In this document: positions 1-6,842 of the stretch, piece after piece
Numbering within the stretch: the stretch's first letter is position 1
Layout: the number at the start of each line of letters is the position of its first letter
Assembly (NCBI GenBank): GCA_964632015.1
Contig: CAZWAT010000061.1
Coordinates: 1-13,802 of the forward strand
DNA: 13,802 nt
Source of the DNA: JAAYCO01 sp964632015
GTDB taxonomy: Bacteria > Planctomycetota > Phycisphaerae > SM23-33
Direction of reading: 5' to 3'
Position numbers and translations under genes: made by a program
Notes under the pieces: model-generated
Told to the model about the DNA's origin: nothing
The model's input: the letters and a program-made list of their open reading frames with translations, nothing else
Database searches by the model: none

Positions 1-1
1 G

Positions 2-673
2 GGCGAACTGGAGGTCAATTTCGGCGATGGTTGGATGGTCATGCATCCCCACGACGTTCATATTCTCCCTCCAAGGTGCTCACATTCATTGCGAAGCCCG
101 GGCGGATACAAACAGTTCGGCGTGAACTTCGTGCAGGAGCCTGACGAACGTGGCCTGGGGGAGGCGATTACCCGCGCGTTTACCGAGCCGATGATCTTTC
201 ACCTGTATTTTCGTGAATCGTGGTCTGCCATGTTGCAGCCCCCCGTGCTCTGGAAGCCAAATGCGGAGTGTTTCGGACTTCTGCACATTCTGGATGAATA
301 CGGCATCGCCCTGATCGAATACTCCGAGAAGGGTTCGGAGGTCCCCGTCGTACGCCAGCTTCTTGAGTACATCAACGCAAATCTGACCCGCGTCGTATCT
401 GTAAACGAGCTGGCCGACGCCGTGCATATGAGCCGGGCGTCGCTGCAACGACTGTGTAAAAGGCATTTCTACTGCGGGGCCGCCCATCTGCACACGCGCC
501 TGCGCCTCAAACGGGCAGCGGAAGACCTGCTTGAGAACGAGGTGTCCATCTCAGATTGCGCCACCAGGTGGGGATACCAGGATGTCTACCACTTCAGCAG
601 GGCCTTCAAGCAGGCGTTCGGTCAGTCGCCGCGGGCATACAGAAAGTACCACCAGGAAAAACTGATGGGATGA
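2..673 (+). CDS. AraC-family transcriptional regulator, 5'-truncated by the window edge
   Basis: The reading frame is open from base 2, so the first ATG in the window (35) is almost certainly internal and the gene begins upstream. The first ~35 visible residues, with a His-Pro-rich stretch (HPHDVHILPP), resemble the end of the cupin-like AraC effector-binding domain. The last ~100 residues are a clear AraC DNA-binding domain. It has two helix-turn-helix units: VSVNELADAVHMSRASLQRL, then ISDCATRWGYQDVYHFSRAF, ending in the family signature around FGQSPRAYRK. It should be a one-component, ligand-responsive transcription factor in the cytoplasm. The ligand cannot be told from the visible part. 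The closing TGA lies 75 bases before larB, and a promoter-like site sits in between, so larB is probably not simply read through from this gene. Whether it regulates larB is unknown. Confidence 0.9.
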   Translation, partial: GELEVNFGDGWMVMHPHDVHILPPRCSHSLRSPGGYKQFGVNFVQEPDERGLGEAITRAFTEPMIFHLYFRESWSAMLQPPVLWKPNAECFGLLHILDEYGIALIEYSEKGSEVPVVRQLLEYINANLTRVVSVNELADAVHMSRASLQRLCKRHFYCGAAHLHTRLRLKRAAEDLLENEVSISDCATRWGYQDVYHFSRAFKQAFGQSPRAYRKYHQEKLMG

Positions 674-714
674 GCCCCCCTATCGGGCACGAGGATGGCG
701 AGGAAGTTTAGACC

Positions 715-742
715 TTGTTCGCCCGCTCCGGCCGTGTAGAAT
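715..742 (+). promoter_or_regulatory. Candidate promoter of larB giving a leaderless mRNA
   Basis: TTGTTC (715-720), a 16-base spacer and TAGAAT (737-742) make a sigma-70-like pair. Only 6 bases separate the -10 box from the larB ATG at 749, so transcription would begin at or next to the start codon. There is no Shine-Dalgarno sequence in front of that ATG, which fits a leaderless transcript. Seen: the boxes and spacing. Inferred: promoter activity. Confidence 0.45.
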
Positions 743-748
743 TGCGGT

Positions 749-1504
749 ATGAACGAGAATTCGCTTCGCAAACTTCTTGAATCCGTCGCCAACGGGGCAG
801 CAACCATAGATGATGCCGTCGCCAGGCTTCGACTTCTACCATTCGAGACAACCAGCTTCGCAACCGTAGACCATCACCGGTCGATCAGGTGCGGCTTTCC
901 TGAGGTAATCTACTGCCCCGGAAAGACCCCCGAGCAGATATCCGAGATATTCCTTCGCCTCGCCGAGAGCGGACAGACCGTTCTGGCGACCCGCGCCGAC
1001 ACGCGGGCATATGAGGAAGTAGTCAAGAACGTGCCTGGCGCCCAGTTCCACGAGCTTGCAAGGACGATCACCTATCGCCACTCGCCCGAAACGCAAGGTC
1101 AGGGGCATATCGCGGTGGTGGCTGCGGGAACGAGCGATCTTCCCGTAGCCGAGGAAGCCCGCATAACCGCCCGCATGCTCGACCAGTACGTAACCACTCA
1201 CTATGACGTCGGCGTTGCGGGGCTTCACAGGTTGCTGGCTCATGGCGAGGCGTTGCAGTCGGCAAGGGTGATAGTATGTGTTGCAGGAATGGAAGGCGCG
1301 CTGGCGAGCGTGGTAGGCGGGCTTGTGGGCGCACCGGTAATCGCCGTGCCGACATCGGTGGGATATGGCGCGAGCTTTGGCGGAATCGCCGCGCTGTTGA
1401 GCATGCTCAATAGTTGCGCATCGAATGTCAGCGTGGTGAACATCGACAATGGATTCTCGGCAGGATACATCGCAGCCATTATCAACCGCATCGGTGCGTC
1501 CTGA
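749..1504 (+). CDS. larB: LarB, nickel-pincer nucleotide cofactor synthesis (pyridinium dinucleotide carboxylase/hydrolase)
   Basis: LarB converts nicotinic acid adenine dinucleotide to a dicarboxylated pyridinium mononucleotide. This is the first step to the nickel-pincer cofactor of lactate racemase and other LarA-like epimerases. The 251 residues match the family's usual length. The C-terminal two thirds form a PurE-like domain with AGTSDLPVAEEA (126-137), the loop around VAGMEGALASVVGG (178-191), PTSVGYG (201-207), the LNSC motif with Cys223, and NIDNGFSAG (231-239). Cys223 corresponds to the cysteine shown to bond the pyridinium ring in the Lactiplantibacillus enzyme. The start ATG has no ribosome-binding site but lies just behind a -10-like box. 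The usual partners larC, larE and larA are not in this window. nnrD follows after 13 bases with a strong ribosome-binding site, so the two are probably cotranscribed. Confidence 0.95.
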   Translation: MNENSLRKLLESVANGAATIDDAVARLRLLPFETTSFATVDHHRSIRCGFPEVIYCPGKTPEQISEIFLRLAESGQTVLATRADTRAYEEVVKNVPGAQFHELARTITYRHSPETQGQGHIAVVAAGTSDLPVAEEARITARMLDQYVTTHYDVGVAGLHRLLAHGEALQSARVIVCVAGMEGALASVVGGLVGAPVIAVPTSVGYGASFGGIAALLSMLNSCASNVSVVNIDNGFSAGYIAAIINRIGAS

Positions 1505-1505
1505 A

Positions 1506-1511
1506 CAGGAG
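1506..1511 (+). promoter_or_regulatory. Ribosome-binding site of nnrD that decides its start
   Basis: A run of CAGGAGG-type sequence ends 6 bases before ATG 1518. It marks this ATG as the start rather than an in-frame ATG at 1449 that lies inside larB. Confidence 0.8.
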
Positions 1512-1517
1512 GATATC

Positions 1518-2408
1518 ATGAACCACTCGTACAAGATAGTGAAAGATGTTGTGTCGCTTCCTGCACGCCAGCGCACCGCGCACAAGGGCAACTATGGGCA
1601 TGTGCTGGTTGTGGGCGGATCGGTCGGAATGATCGGCGCCCCGTCCCTTGCAGCCAACGCCGCTCTTCGGGTGGGAGCAGGCCTGGTGACCATGGCTGTT
1701 CCGCAGTTGGCACAAATGCACGTGGCGGTTCTGGCGCCTTGCGCGACGTCGGCGCCTCTTGCGTGCAACGAACGCGCAGAACCAACCCCGCACGCCATAT
1801 CACAGATGCTTCACGAGCTTGAAGGCTGCGACGTGCTTGCCATGGGCCCGGGAATGGGCGTCGGCATGGGCCAGCAGGCACTGGTTCGCAGCGCACTGGA
1901 ACAGACCAAGCCAGTGGTAATCGACGCCGATGGCCTGAACAACCTTCGCGCAATCGATAACTGGTGGGATTTGCGACGATGCGCACTGGTGCTCACGCCG
2001 CATCCGGGTGAGTTTTCCCGCCTTACCGGACAAAGCGTACTGGACATTCAAAACGCCAGGCTTGATTCGACTTTCAACGCACACGCCAACTGGAAGGGCT
2101 CAACCGATCTGCCCTTGGTCTGCGTTCTGAAAGGTGAAGGCACAATTGTCACAGACGGTCAGCGGGTATTCATCAACAACACGGGCAATCCGGGAATGGC
2201 GACCGGAGGGACGGGTGACGTGCTCACGGGCATGATTGCGGGACTGTGCAGCCAGGGCCTGTCGCCCTTTGATGCCGCCTGCCTGGGTGTGAGATGTCAT
2301 GGACGGGCAGGTGACCTTGGGGCAGAGGAACTAGGCGAAATCTCGCTGATCGCCAGCGACCTGCTCGACTTTCTGCCCGACGCAATGCGAGAAGCCCGGA
2401 TCGGCTGA
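1518..2408 (+). CDS. nnrD: ADP-dependent (S)-NAD(P)H-hydrate dehydratase (NnrD), single-domain form
   Basis: This enzyme repairs NADHX and NADPHX, the damaged hydrates of NADH and NADPH, using ADP in bacteria. The 296 residues cover only the carbohydrate-kinase-like (ribokinase fold) domain. Visible motifs are the glycine-rich start KGNYGHVLVVGGSVGMIGAP (23-42), AMGPGMG (108-114), VVIDADGLNNL (133-143), LTPHPGEFSRL (159-169) and the phosphate-binding NPGMATGGTGDVLTG (224-238), where the GTGD aspartate is the expected catalytic base. Many bacteria fuse this domain behind the NnrE epimerase. That half is absent here, so the epimerase should be encoded elsewhere. It follows larB after 13 bases. 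Both enzymes act on nicotin(amid)e dinucleotides, which may be why they sit together, but a functional link is inference. Confidence 0.95.
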   Translation: MNHSYKIVKDVVSLPARQRTAHKGNYGHVLVVGGSVGMIGAPSLAANAALRVGAGLVTMAVPQLAQMHVAVLAPCATSAPLACNERAEPTPHAISQMLHELEGCDVLAMGPGMGVGMGQQALVRSALEQTKPVVIDADGLNNLRAIDNWWDLRRCALVLTPHPGEFSRLTGQSVLDIQNARLDSTFNAHANWKGSTDLPLVCVLKGEGTIVTDGQRVFINNTGNPGMATGGTGDVLTGMIAGLCSQGLSPFDAACLGVRCHGRAGDLGAEELGEISLIASDLLDFLPDAMREARIG

Positions 2409-2450
2409 GCCTGGTAGATAACCGATCCTTGTGGCATCTATCCGAGCTTG

Positions 2451-2480
2451 TTGCCAGCTCGATATTATCAAACGTATAAT
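2451..2480 (+). promoter_or_regulatory. Sigma-70-type promoter of the debranching enzyme
   Basis: TTGCCA (2451-2456), an 18-base spacer and a perfect TATAAT (2475-2480) lie in the 111-base gap after nnrD. Transcription would start near 2487, leaving a leader of about 33 bases with an AGGAACAGG ribosome-binding site before ATG 2520. The site overlaps a longer in-frame extension starting at TTG 2448, which argues against that longer start. Confidence 0.65.
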
Positions 2481-2519
2481 GCCTGCGCACACTTTCGCTT
2501 ATCAGACAGGAACAGGCTT

Positions 2520-4523
2520 ATGTCTACAATGCCCGAACACGTGCTGCCTCAACCTTTCATAATCAAACCCAACGAAGCCCAACTCGATGCGCTGCTTGAC
2601 AAGGAATGGCTGCTGACCAACCAGTTGGGGGCATACGCGGGATCAAGCGTTCTGGGCTGCAACACCCGGCGGTATCATTCGCTTCTGATCGCGTCAATGC
2701 TTCCACCAGTGGAGCGTGTCGCCACGCTCGCTACGATAATGGAGTACCTTCACGTAGGTAGAGAGACTTTTTCGCTTGCGACAAACGAATTCGCCGACAC
2801 TTTTTCGCCCCGTGGATATCAGCACATCGCCGAATTTCGCATGGGGGTTATTCCGTCCTGGCGGTATCAGGCCGGCGGTGTGGAACTGCTCAAGGAAATA
2901 GTGCTCGCCGAAGACAGCAACACCGTCTCCGTCAGGTATACTCTCACGGGGGGGCGTTGCGTTCTGCAGCTTTGGCCTTTCGCGGCGATGCGTGACTTTC
3001 ACCATCTTCGCAAGGTGCATCAACCTCACCAGATGCTCTTCGAGACTGCCGAGGGGGGCATAACAATCGAAGACCGTCACCAGGCAATATCGCCGCTGGG
3101 GATCGTCTGCCCTGGAAATTTCGACCCCGCCCCGCAGTGGTGGTACAAATTCTGTTACCGAGGCGAGCTTTCGCGTGGCATGGAGGGTTTCGAGGATCTT
3201 TATACCCCCGGCTGCTTCGAGGTTGAGCTGACTGATGGCCAGTCGTGCCAGTTGACCGCGTGGATGGGCAACCAGGCGACGGTTGATTTCGACGCGACAG
3301 TGGCGAGGCGAAAGGATCGGATGATTGAGCTGGCTGGAGCGATGGGTGACACTGACGAACCGACCCGAAGGCTGGCGATATCCGCCGATGCGTTCGTGGT
3401 CAAGCGGCAGTTCAAGTCTGAACCGTCGAAGGCGACGATACTGGCGGGGTATCACTGGTTTGCCGACTGGGGAAGAGACGCGTTCATCGCCCTTCCGGGC
3501 CTGTTGCTCTCGACGCGCAGGTTCGATCTGGCGAGGCAGGTGTTCACCACCTTCGCCTCAAGCATATCAAAGGGAATGATACCCAACCGCTTCGATGACT
3601 ACGGAGGTCCGCCCCACTACAACAGCATAGACGCGTCGTTATGGTTCATCATCGCCGCCGACAGGTACGTCGAAGCCACCGACGACATGGACTTCTGGAC
3701 ATCTACGCTTGCCCCTGCAGCGATGAAGATTCTTCAATCCTATCACGAGGGCACAAGGTTTGACATTCGCGCCGACGACGACCAGTTGCTCACCGGCGGG
3801 TCGCCAAAAACGCAGTTGACCTGGATGGACGCCAAGCTTGGCGACGAGGCGATTACACCCAGGCACGGAAAGGCGGTGGAGATCAACGCCCTGTGGCATT
3901 GCGCTCACCGGATAATGGCCAGGCGATGCAGCGGGCTTGACGCCGCCCAGGCGAGCTTTTACGCACTCAGGGCGTCGGCAATCGCATCGGCGTTTGTGCA
4001 GGCGTTCTGGAATCCTTCAGGTAAATATCTATATGATTGCATAACTAATGAAGTGGGCGACCCCTCCATTCGACCTAACCAGATTCTGGCGATATCGCTG
4101 CCTCACAGCCCGCTTGACACTGTTCAACAGAAGGATGTGCTGGAAGTTGTGAAGCAGCACCTTTTGACGCCCATGGGTCTGCGCACGCTTTCGCCCGTTG
4201 ACAGCAGATACCGTCGGAAATGCGCGGGTTCGTGGGAAGGTCGCGACAGGGCGTATCACCAGGGCACGGTGTGGGCGTGGCTGATGGGGCCGTACATCGA
4301 GGCGATGGTGCGAGCGAACGGCTATGCGAGCGAATCTCTGCAAGCAGCCCAGGATTTGCTCAAGCCGCTTGATCAACATCTAAATGAAGCGGCGCTGGGG
4401 TTCGTCAGCGAGATTTTTGACGGCGATCCTCCGCACGCGCCCCGCGGATGCGTTGCGCAGGCATGGTCGGTCGCCGAGTTGCTGCGGGTGAAATTGATGC
4501 TCCAGCGGAGGAGGGGACGGTGA
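2520..4523 (+). CDS. Glycogen debranching enzyme, amylo-alpha-1,6-glucosidase (GH133-like)
   Basis: Predicted to hydrolyse alpha-1,6 branch points during glycogen breakdown in the cytoplasm. The 667 residues show the bacterial/archaeal GDE layout. An N-terminal beta-rich domain (about 13-270) opens with EWLLTNQLGAYAGSS (29-43) and NTRRYHSLLIAS (48-59). A C-terminal (alpha/alpha) barrel follows (about 285-660). Barrel signatures are GYHWFADWGRDAF (310-322), IPNRFDDYGGPPHYNSIDAS (354-373), LTWMDAKLGDEAITPRHGKA (433-452), SWEGRDRAYHQGTVWAWLMG (571-590) and APRGCVAQAWSVAELLR (640-656). The ATG at 2520 was chosen because a promoter and ribosome-binding site lie directly before it. The stop codon overlaps the GTG of the next gene, so translation of the two is coupled. 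No other glycogen gene is in the window. The family call is firm; a linear or branched substrate other than glycogen cannot be excluded. Confidence 0.92.
   Translation: MSTMPEHVLPQPFIIKPNEAQLDALLDKEWLLTNQLGAYAGSSVLGCNTRRYHSLLIASMLPPVERVATLATIMEYLHVGRETFSLATNEFADTFSPRGYQHIAEFRMGVIPSWRYQAGGVELLKEIVLAEDSNTVSVRYTLTGGRCVLQLWPFAAMRDFHHLRKVHQPHQMLFETAEGGITIEDRHQAISPLGIVCPGNFDPAPQWWYKFCYRGELSRGMEGFEDLYTPGCFEVELTDGQSCQLTAWMGNQATVDFDATVARRKDRMIELAGAMGDTDEPTRRLAISADAFVVKRQFKSEPSKATILAGYHWFADWGRDAFIALPGLLLSTRRFDLARQVFTTFASSISKGMIPNRFDDYGGPPHYNSIDASLWFIIAADRYVEATDDMDFWTSTLAPAAMKILQSYHEGTRFDIRADDDQLLTGGSPKTQLTWMDAKLGDEAITPRHGKAVEINALWHCAHRIMARRCSGLDAAQASFYALRASAIASAFVQAFWNPSGKYLYDCITNEVGDPSIRPNQILAISLPHSPLDTVQQKDVLEVVKQHLLTPMGLRTLSPVDSRYRRKCAGSWEGRDRAYHQGTVWAWLMGPYIEAMVRANGYASESLQAAQDLLKPLDQHLNEAALGFVSEIFDGDPPHAPRGCVAQAWSVAELLRVKLMLQRRRGR
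4507..4514 (+). promoter_or_regulatory. Strong ribosome-binding site inside the debranching gene for the downstream GTG start
   Basis: GGAGGAGG lies in the last codons of the debranching enzyme, 5 bases before GTG 4520. It selects this start over upstream in-frame codons that would lie deeper inside the debranching gene. Confidence 0.75.
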
Positions 4524-5377
4524 GCCACACCTCGCTCATCGCGTTGTGCCTGCAGTGCGCGTGCTCGATGCTACCGGGCAAGCCAACAATAGAATTGACG
4601 CCAGGCGAGGGGCCGCACCAGGAGCCATTCAGATCGACGAACCTGTCAATTACGAACGATACCCAACAGATCGTTCGAGCCGTCGGGGTCAGGCTTGCAC
4701 AGGGCGGGCCCGAGTATGTCTTCGGGTTTGTGATTTCGCCGGGCGAATCTCTGGACGCCTCTATCGATCTGCCGGTGATGACGGCTCAACAGGCTTACCA
4801 GGTTCGCCTGATGTCGGGCGATGACCCCAACGCCGACTGTATTCACCAGCAGGTCATCGAGACATCCTGGCCGGCTGAACTGACGACACCTGGCGTGTTT
4901 GTCGATGGGCTTCTGTGGCGACGGTTTGAGTCGGATCAACCCTCCTGGCCAAGCTCGACAAAAAGAAACTTGATACTCGCCCTGGCCGTGCTGTGCATCG
5001 GGGTAATCACGTGCTTTCTGATTTGCCGCACCACCTTAAGACTCGCCGCCATAGCCGCCCTGTCAACTATCTGGGCGGTGGTGGCGATTCCTGCAATCTC
5101 AACGCCGATTCTACACGAGCATCATGCTCGTCTCGAAGCCGTACCGCAGGGCATCTCGCCGCACGTGCTGATAATCGGTTCATTGCGAACCGTGCGGCAT
5201 TCGACGCAGGCCACTAACCTGCTGCCTGTCTATCTTTCTGAGCGTGCAATGCAGGCAGAGGACATGGTAGTACACATGCGAACCGGTTCGAGCTTCACCG
5301 TCACACCCGGTTGGCCAAGGGTGTTCAGACAAGCCAACGACCAGGGCGACTATTCTTCATCCGGCGCGGGGGGCTGA
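4520..5377 (+). CDS. Membrane protein of unknown function coupled to the debranching enzyme
   Basis: I do not recognise this 285-residue protein. It starts at GTG 4520, sharing GTGA with the stop of the debranching enzyme. A short hydrophobic N-terminus (about 5-18, with three cysteines in LCLQCAC) may be a weak signal peptide, although the lipobox is not canonical. Residues about 22-145 look like a soluble beta-rich domain. Two adjacent membrane helices follow at about 151-169 and 173-194. The last 90 residues are soluble (HVLIIGSLRTVRHSTQA region) and, if the N-terminus is exported, both soluble parts would face outside the cytoplasm. Overlap with the debranching gene implies coordinated expression but says nothing about a shared pathway. 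Its last 28 bases overlap the end of an opposing gene. Confidence 0.75.
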   Translation: MSHTSLIALCLQCACSMLPGKPTIELTPGEGPHQEPFRSTNLSITNDTQQIVRAVGVRLAQGGPEYVFGFVISPGESLDASIDLPVMTAQQAYQVRLMSGDDPNADCIHQQVIETSWPAELTTPGVFVDGLLWRRFESDQPSWPSSTKRNLILALAVLCIGVITCFLICRTTLRLAAIAALSTIWAVVAIPAISTPILHEHHARLEAVPQGISPHVLIIGSLRTVRHSTQATNLLPVYLSERAMQAEDMVVHMRTGSSFTVTPGWPRVFRQANDQGDYSSSGAGG

Positions 5378-5733
5378 TCCTCATCTTCTTCCTCGTCGTC
5401 TTCGATTTCATCGTCCGGCGCGAGTTGAAAACGTTTGCCCGCCAATTCCCACGCGTCAACATGCTCGGTGGGTTTGGGTGTTCTGGGAGGAAGCACCTTT
5501 GAGAGTACCAGCCTCAAGATCATAGCAAGCAGCACCAGTACAGTCAGGCCCAGAAGGGCCAGCGTGACGATGGCTAGTCGCGAGAGTCCTTGCTGGGCAG
5601 GTCCTTCGACGGATGCCGCTTCCTTGAGAAGAATTGACAGCAGCATCCCCAGCATCGCCACCATGATTATCAGGGCGACCATCAACGCCACCGAGATACC
5701 CTTGTACGGGGAGTCTTTCATTTCACTGTCCAC
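5350..5733 (-). CDS. Small two-helix membrane protein with acidic C-terminal tail, downstream of dnaJ
   Basis: Unrecognised 127-residue protein. Two strong membrane helices (about 13-36 and 53-77) are joined by a short loop. The tail (about 82-127) ends in an almost unbroken Asp/Glu stretch and a Pro-rich end, predicted disordered and probably cytoplasmic. Two starts are possible. GTG 5733 has a good ribosome-binding site 6 bases upstream and overlaps dnaJ by 16 bp. ATG 5721 forms a 4-base ATGA overlap with the dnaJ stop but has its ribosome-binding site 18 bases away. I prefer GTG. The overlap means cotranscription with dnaJ. Its stop lies inside the 3' end of the plus-strand membrane gene. 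The function is unknown; association with the chaperone is only suggested by position. Confidence 0.8.
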   Translation of the reverse strand: MDSEMKDSPYKGISVALMVALIIMVAMLGMLLSILLKEAASVEGPAQQGLSRLAIVTLALLGLTVLVLLAMILRLVLSKVLPPRTPKPTEHVDAWELAGKRFQLAPDDEIEDDEEEDEDQPPAPDEE

Positions 5734-6665
5734 GGGGCATCCTTCCTCGGGTTGAAGGGCTCGACCTGATCGAATTCGCGCAGAAGCTCCTGCCCGCGCG
5801 GCGAGATTTTCGAGGGAACAACAACCTTCAACACCACATACTGATCGCCCCGCTGGTTGCCCTTGGCAGCTTGAACGCCCCTGTTGCGCAACCTTAACTT
5901 GAGGTTGCTCGACGCGCCGGGCGGAACGCGAACCTTGGTCATGCCGTCGATTGTGGGAACCTCAACGGCTGCGCCCAGGGCGGCTTCAGTCATGCTGATT
6001 GGAACGTCCACGTAGATGTCGTTGCCTTCTCTGCGGAAATACGGATGGGGCCTGAGCCGGACGACTATGTACAAGTCGCCCCTTCCGGCGGGTCCTGCCT
6101 GACCTTTGCCCTGAACGCGAATTCTGCTACCGTTGTTTACGCCCGGGGGAATCTTGACATTGAGCGTTTCGGTTGCGGTTCCATTGCTGACTCGTAGCGA
6201 AGCAGTCGTGCCTCGCACCGCCGACAGGAAGTCCAGCGAGACTTCATATTCCACATCGCTCCCGCGCCTTGGCTGTCGGGACGCTCGCCTGGGTCCCCTG
6301 CCCCCGCCGAGCATTTCGAGTATCTCATCAAGGCTCATGCCCGCGATACCCTGCCCCGCTTGCCCGAAGAAGTCTTCAAAGTTGATACCACCGCCCCCCT
6401 GCTGCCAACTGTACTGTCCACCGGCTGCGCCTGGGTGACCCATGCGGGGACCCTGATGGCCGAACTGGTCGTACATCTTGCGCTTCTGCGGATCGCTCAG
6501 GACATCATACGCCTCGGTAGCTTCTTTGAATTTGTCGCCTGCGTCGGGCGCCTTGTTGACATCGGGGTGATACTTCCTCGCGAGTTTTCGATAGGCCGAC
6601 TTTATCTGATCGGCGGAGGCGTCGCGCGAGACGCCCAGAATCTGGTAATAATCTCTTTTTGCCAT
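5718..6665 (-). CDS. DnaJ/CbpA-type co-chaperone (Hsp40) without zinc finger
   Basis: J-domain co-chaperone that would deliver unfolded clients to DnaK and stimulate its ATPase in the cytoplasm. The protein of about 315 residues has an N-terminal J domain (1-68, MAKRDYYQILGV start, HPD motif at 33-35), a Gly/Phe-rich linker (about 70-115) and two beta-barrel substrate-binding domains (about 135-300, with VKIPPGVNNGSRIRVQGKG and RGDLYIVVRLRPHPYFRREG). There is no CxxCxGxG repeat and in fact no cysteine at all, so it is the type II (CbpA-like) form, not classical DnaJ. I chose the start at MAKRDYY (6665), as in the family. An in-frame ATG three codons upstream (6674) is possible but overlaps a -10-like box. 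dnaK and grpE are not adjacent. A small membrane protein overlaps its 3' end. Confidence 0.93.
   Translation of the reverse strand: MAKRDYYQILGVSRDASADQIKSAYRKLARKYHPDVNKAPDAGDKFKEATEAYDVLSDPQKRKMYDQFGHQGPRMGHPGAAGGQYSWQQGGGGINFEDFFGQAGQGIAGMSLDEILEMLGGGRGPRRASRQPRRGSDVEYEVSLDFLSAVRGTTASLRVSNGTATETLNVKIPPGVNNGSRIRVQGKGQAGPAGRGDLYIVVRLRPHPYFRREGNDIYVDVPISMTEAALGAAVEVPTIDGMTKVRVPPGASSNLKLRLRNRGVQAAKGNQRGDQYVVLKVVVPSKISPRGQELLREFDQVEPFNPRKDAPWTVK
5740..5748 (-). promoter_or_regulatory. Ribosome-binding site favouring the GTG start of the small membrane protein
   Basis: Read on the minus strand, GAGGAAGGA ends 6 bases before GTG 5733, inside the last codons of dnaJ. It is too far (18 bases) from the alternative ATG at 5721. 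Confidence 0.6.
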
Positions 6666-6672
6666 AGGACTC

Positions 6673-6678
6673 ATTCTA
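6673..6678 (-). promoter_or_regulatory. Possible -10 box of dnaJ
   Basis: On the minus strand TAGAAT (within TATAGAAT, 6680-6673) ends 7 bases before the MAKRDYY start codon. This repeats the box and spacing seen before larB and again implies a leaderless mRNA. No convincing -35 hexamer lies at 16-18 bases, and no CIRCE-type inverted repeat is present, so confidence is low. Confidence 0.3.
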
Positions 6679-6718
6679 TATCATTTCTTGCCAAGTTTGG
6701 AAGAGCGATGGCGTGTGG

Positions 6719-6741
6719 AAAAAGCAGGAGCGACCCCGCTC
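6719..6741 (-). terminator. Candidate rho-independent terminator after the gspF-like gene
   Basis: On the minus strand a 5-bp stem GAGCG/CGCTC with a GGGT loop (6741-6728) is followed after 4 bases by five T residues (6723-6719). It lies about 100 bases past the gspF-like stop and upstream of dnaJ, where the long secretion/signalling operon would be expected to end. The short stem and offset T-run make it only moderately convincing. Confidence 0.4.
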
Positions 6742-6770
6742 GGTGAGCTGGTATCGCCCCTGCCCCTAGT

Positions 6771-6791
6771 AAGAAGCCGCTTTGGCCCCTT
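6771..6791 (-). other. Strand-specific RNA hairpin downstream of the gspF-like gene
   Basis: The minus-strand RNA can form an 8-bp stem, AAGGGGCC pairing with GGCUUCUU around an AAAGC loop, using two G-U pairs. On the plus strand those two pairs become A-C mismatches, so the structure is favoured only in the minus-strand transcript. No T-run follows. It may protect the operon's 3' end or help termination further down; this is inference. Confidence 0.35.
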
Positions 6792-6842
6792 GGGTCGAAA
6801 GTCTTTGCGCCTGCTCGATGACAGGCTCGTAATATCAAACCC

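Noticed and set aside
675..694. GCCC/GGGC inverted repeat after the AraC-type gene
   Set aside because: A 4-bp stem without a T-run is expected by chance in this composition.
1449..1517. Longer nnrD start at ATG 1449
   Set aside because: It would overlap the end of larB by 56 bases without a ribosome-binding site, while ATG 1518 has an excellent one.
2413..2443. Hairpin after nnrD (GGTAGAT and ATCTATCC with a 1-base bulge, 16-base loop)
   Set aside because: No T-run follows and the loop is long, so I do not call it a terminator.
2448..2519. N-terminal extension of the debranching enzyme from TTG 2448
   Set aside because: The extension would contain the TATAAT promoter box and has no ribosome-binding site; ATG 2520 fits the family start.
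6666..6842. CIRCE or heat-shock sigma promoter before dnaJ
   Set aside because: No TTAGCACTC-type inverted repeat and no CTTGAA/CCCCAT pair is visible.
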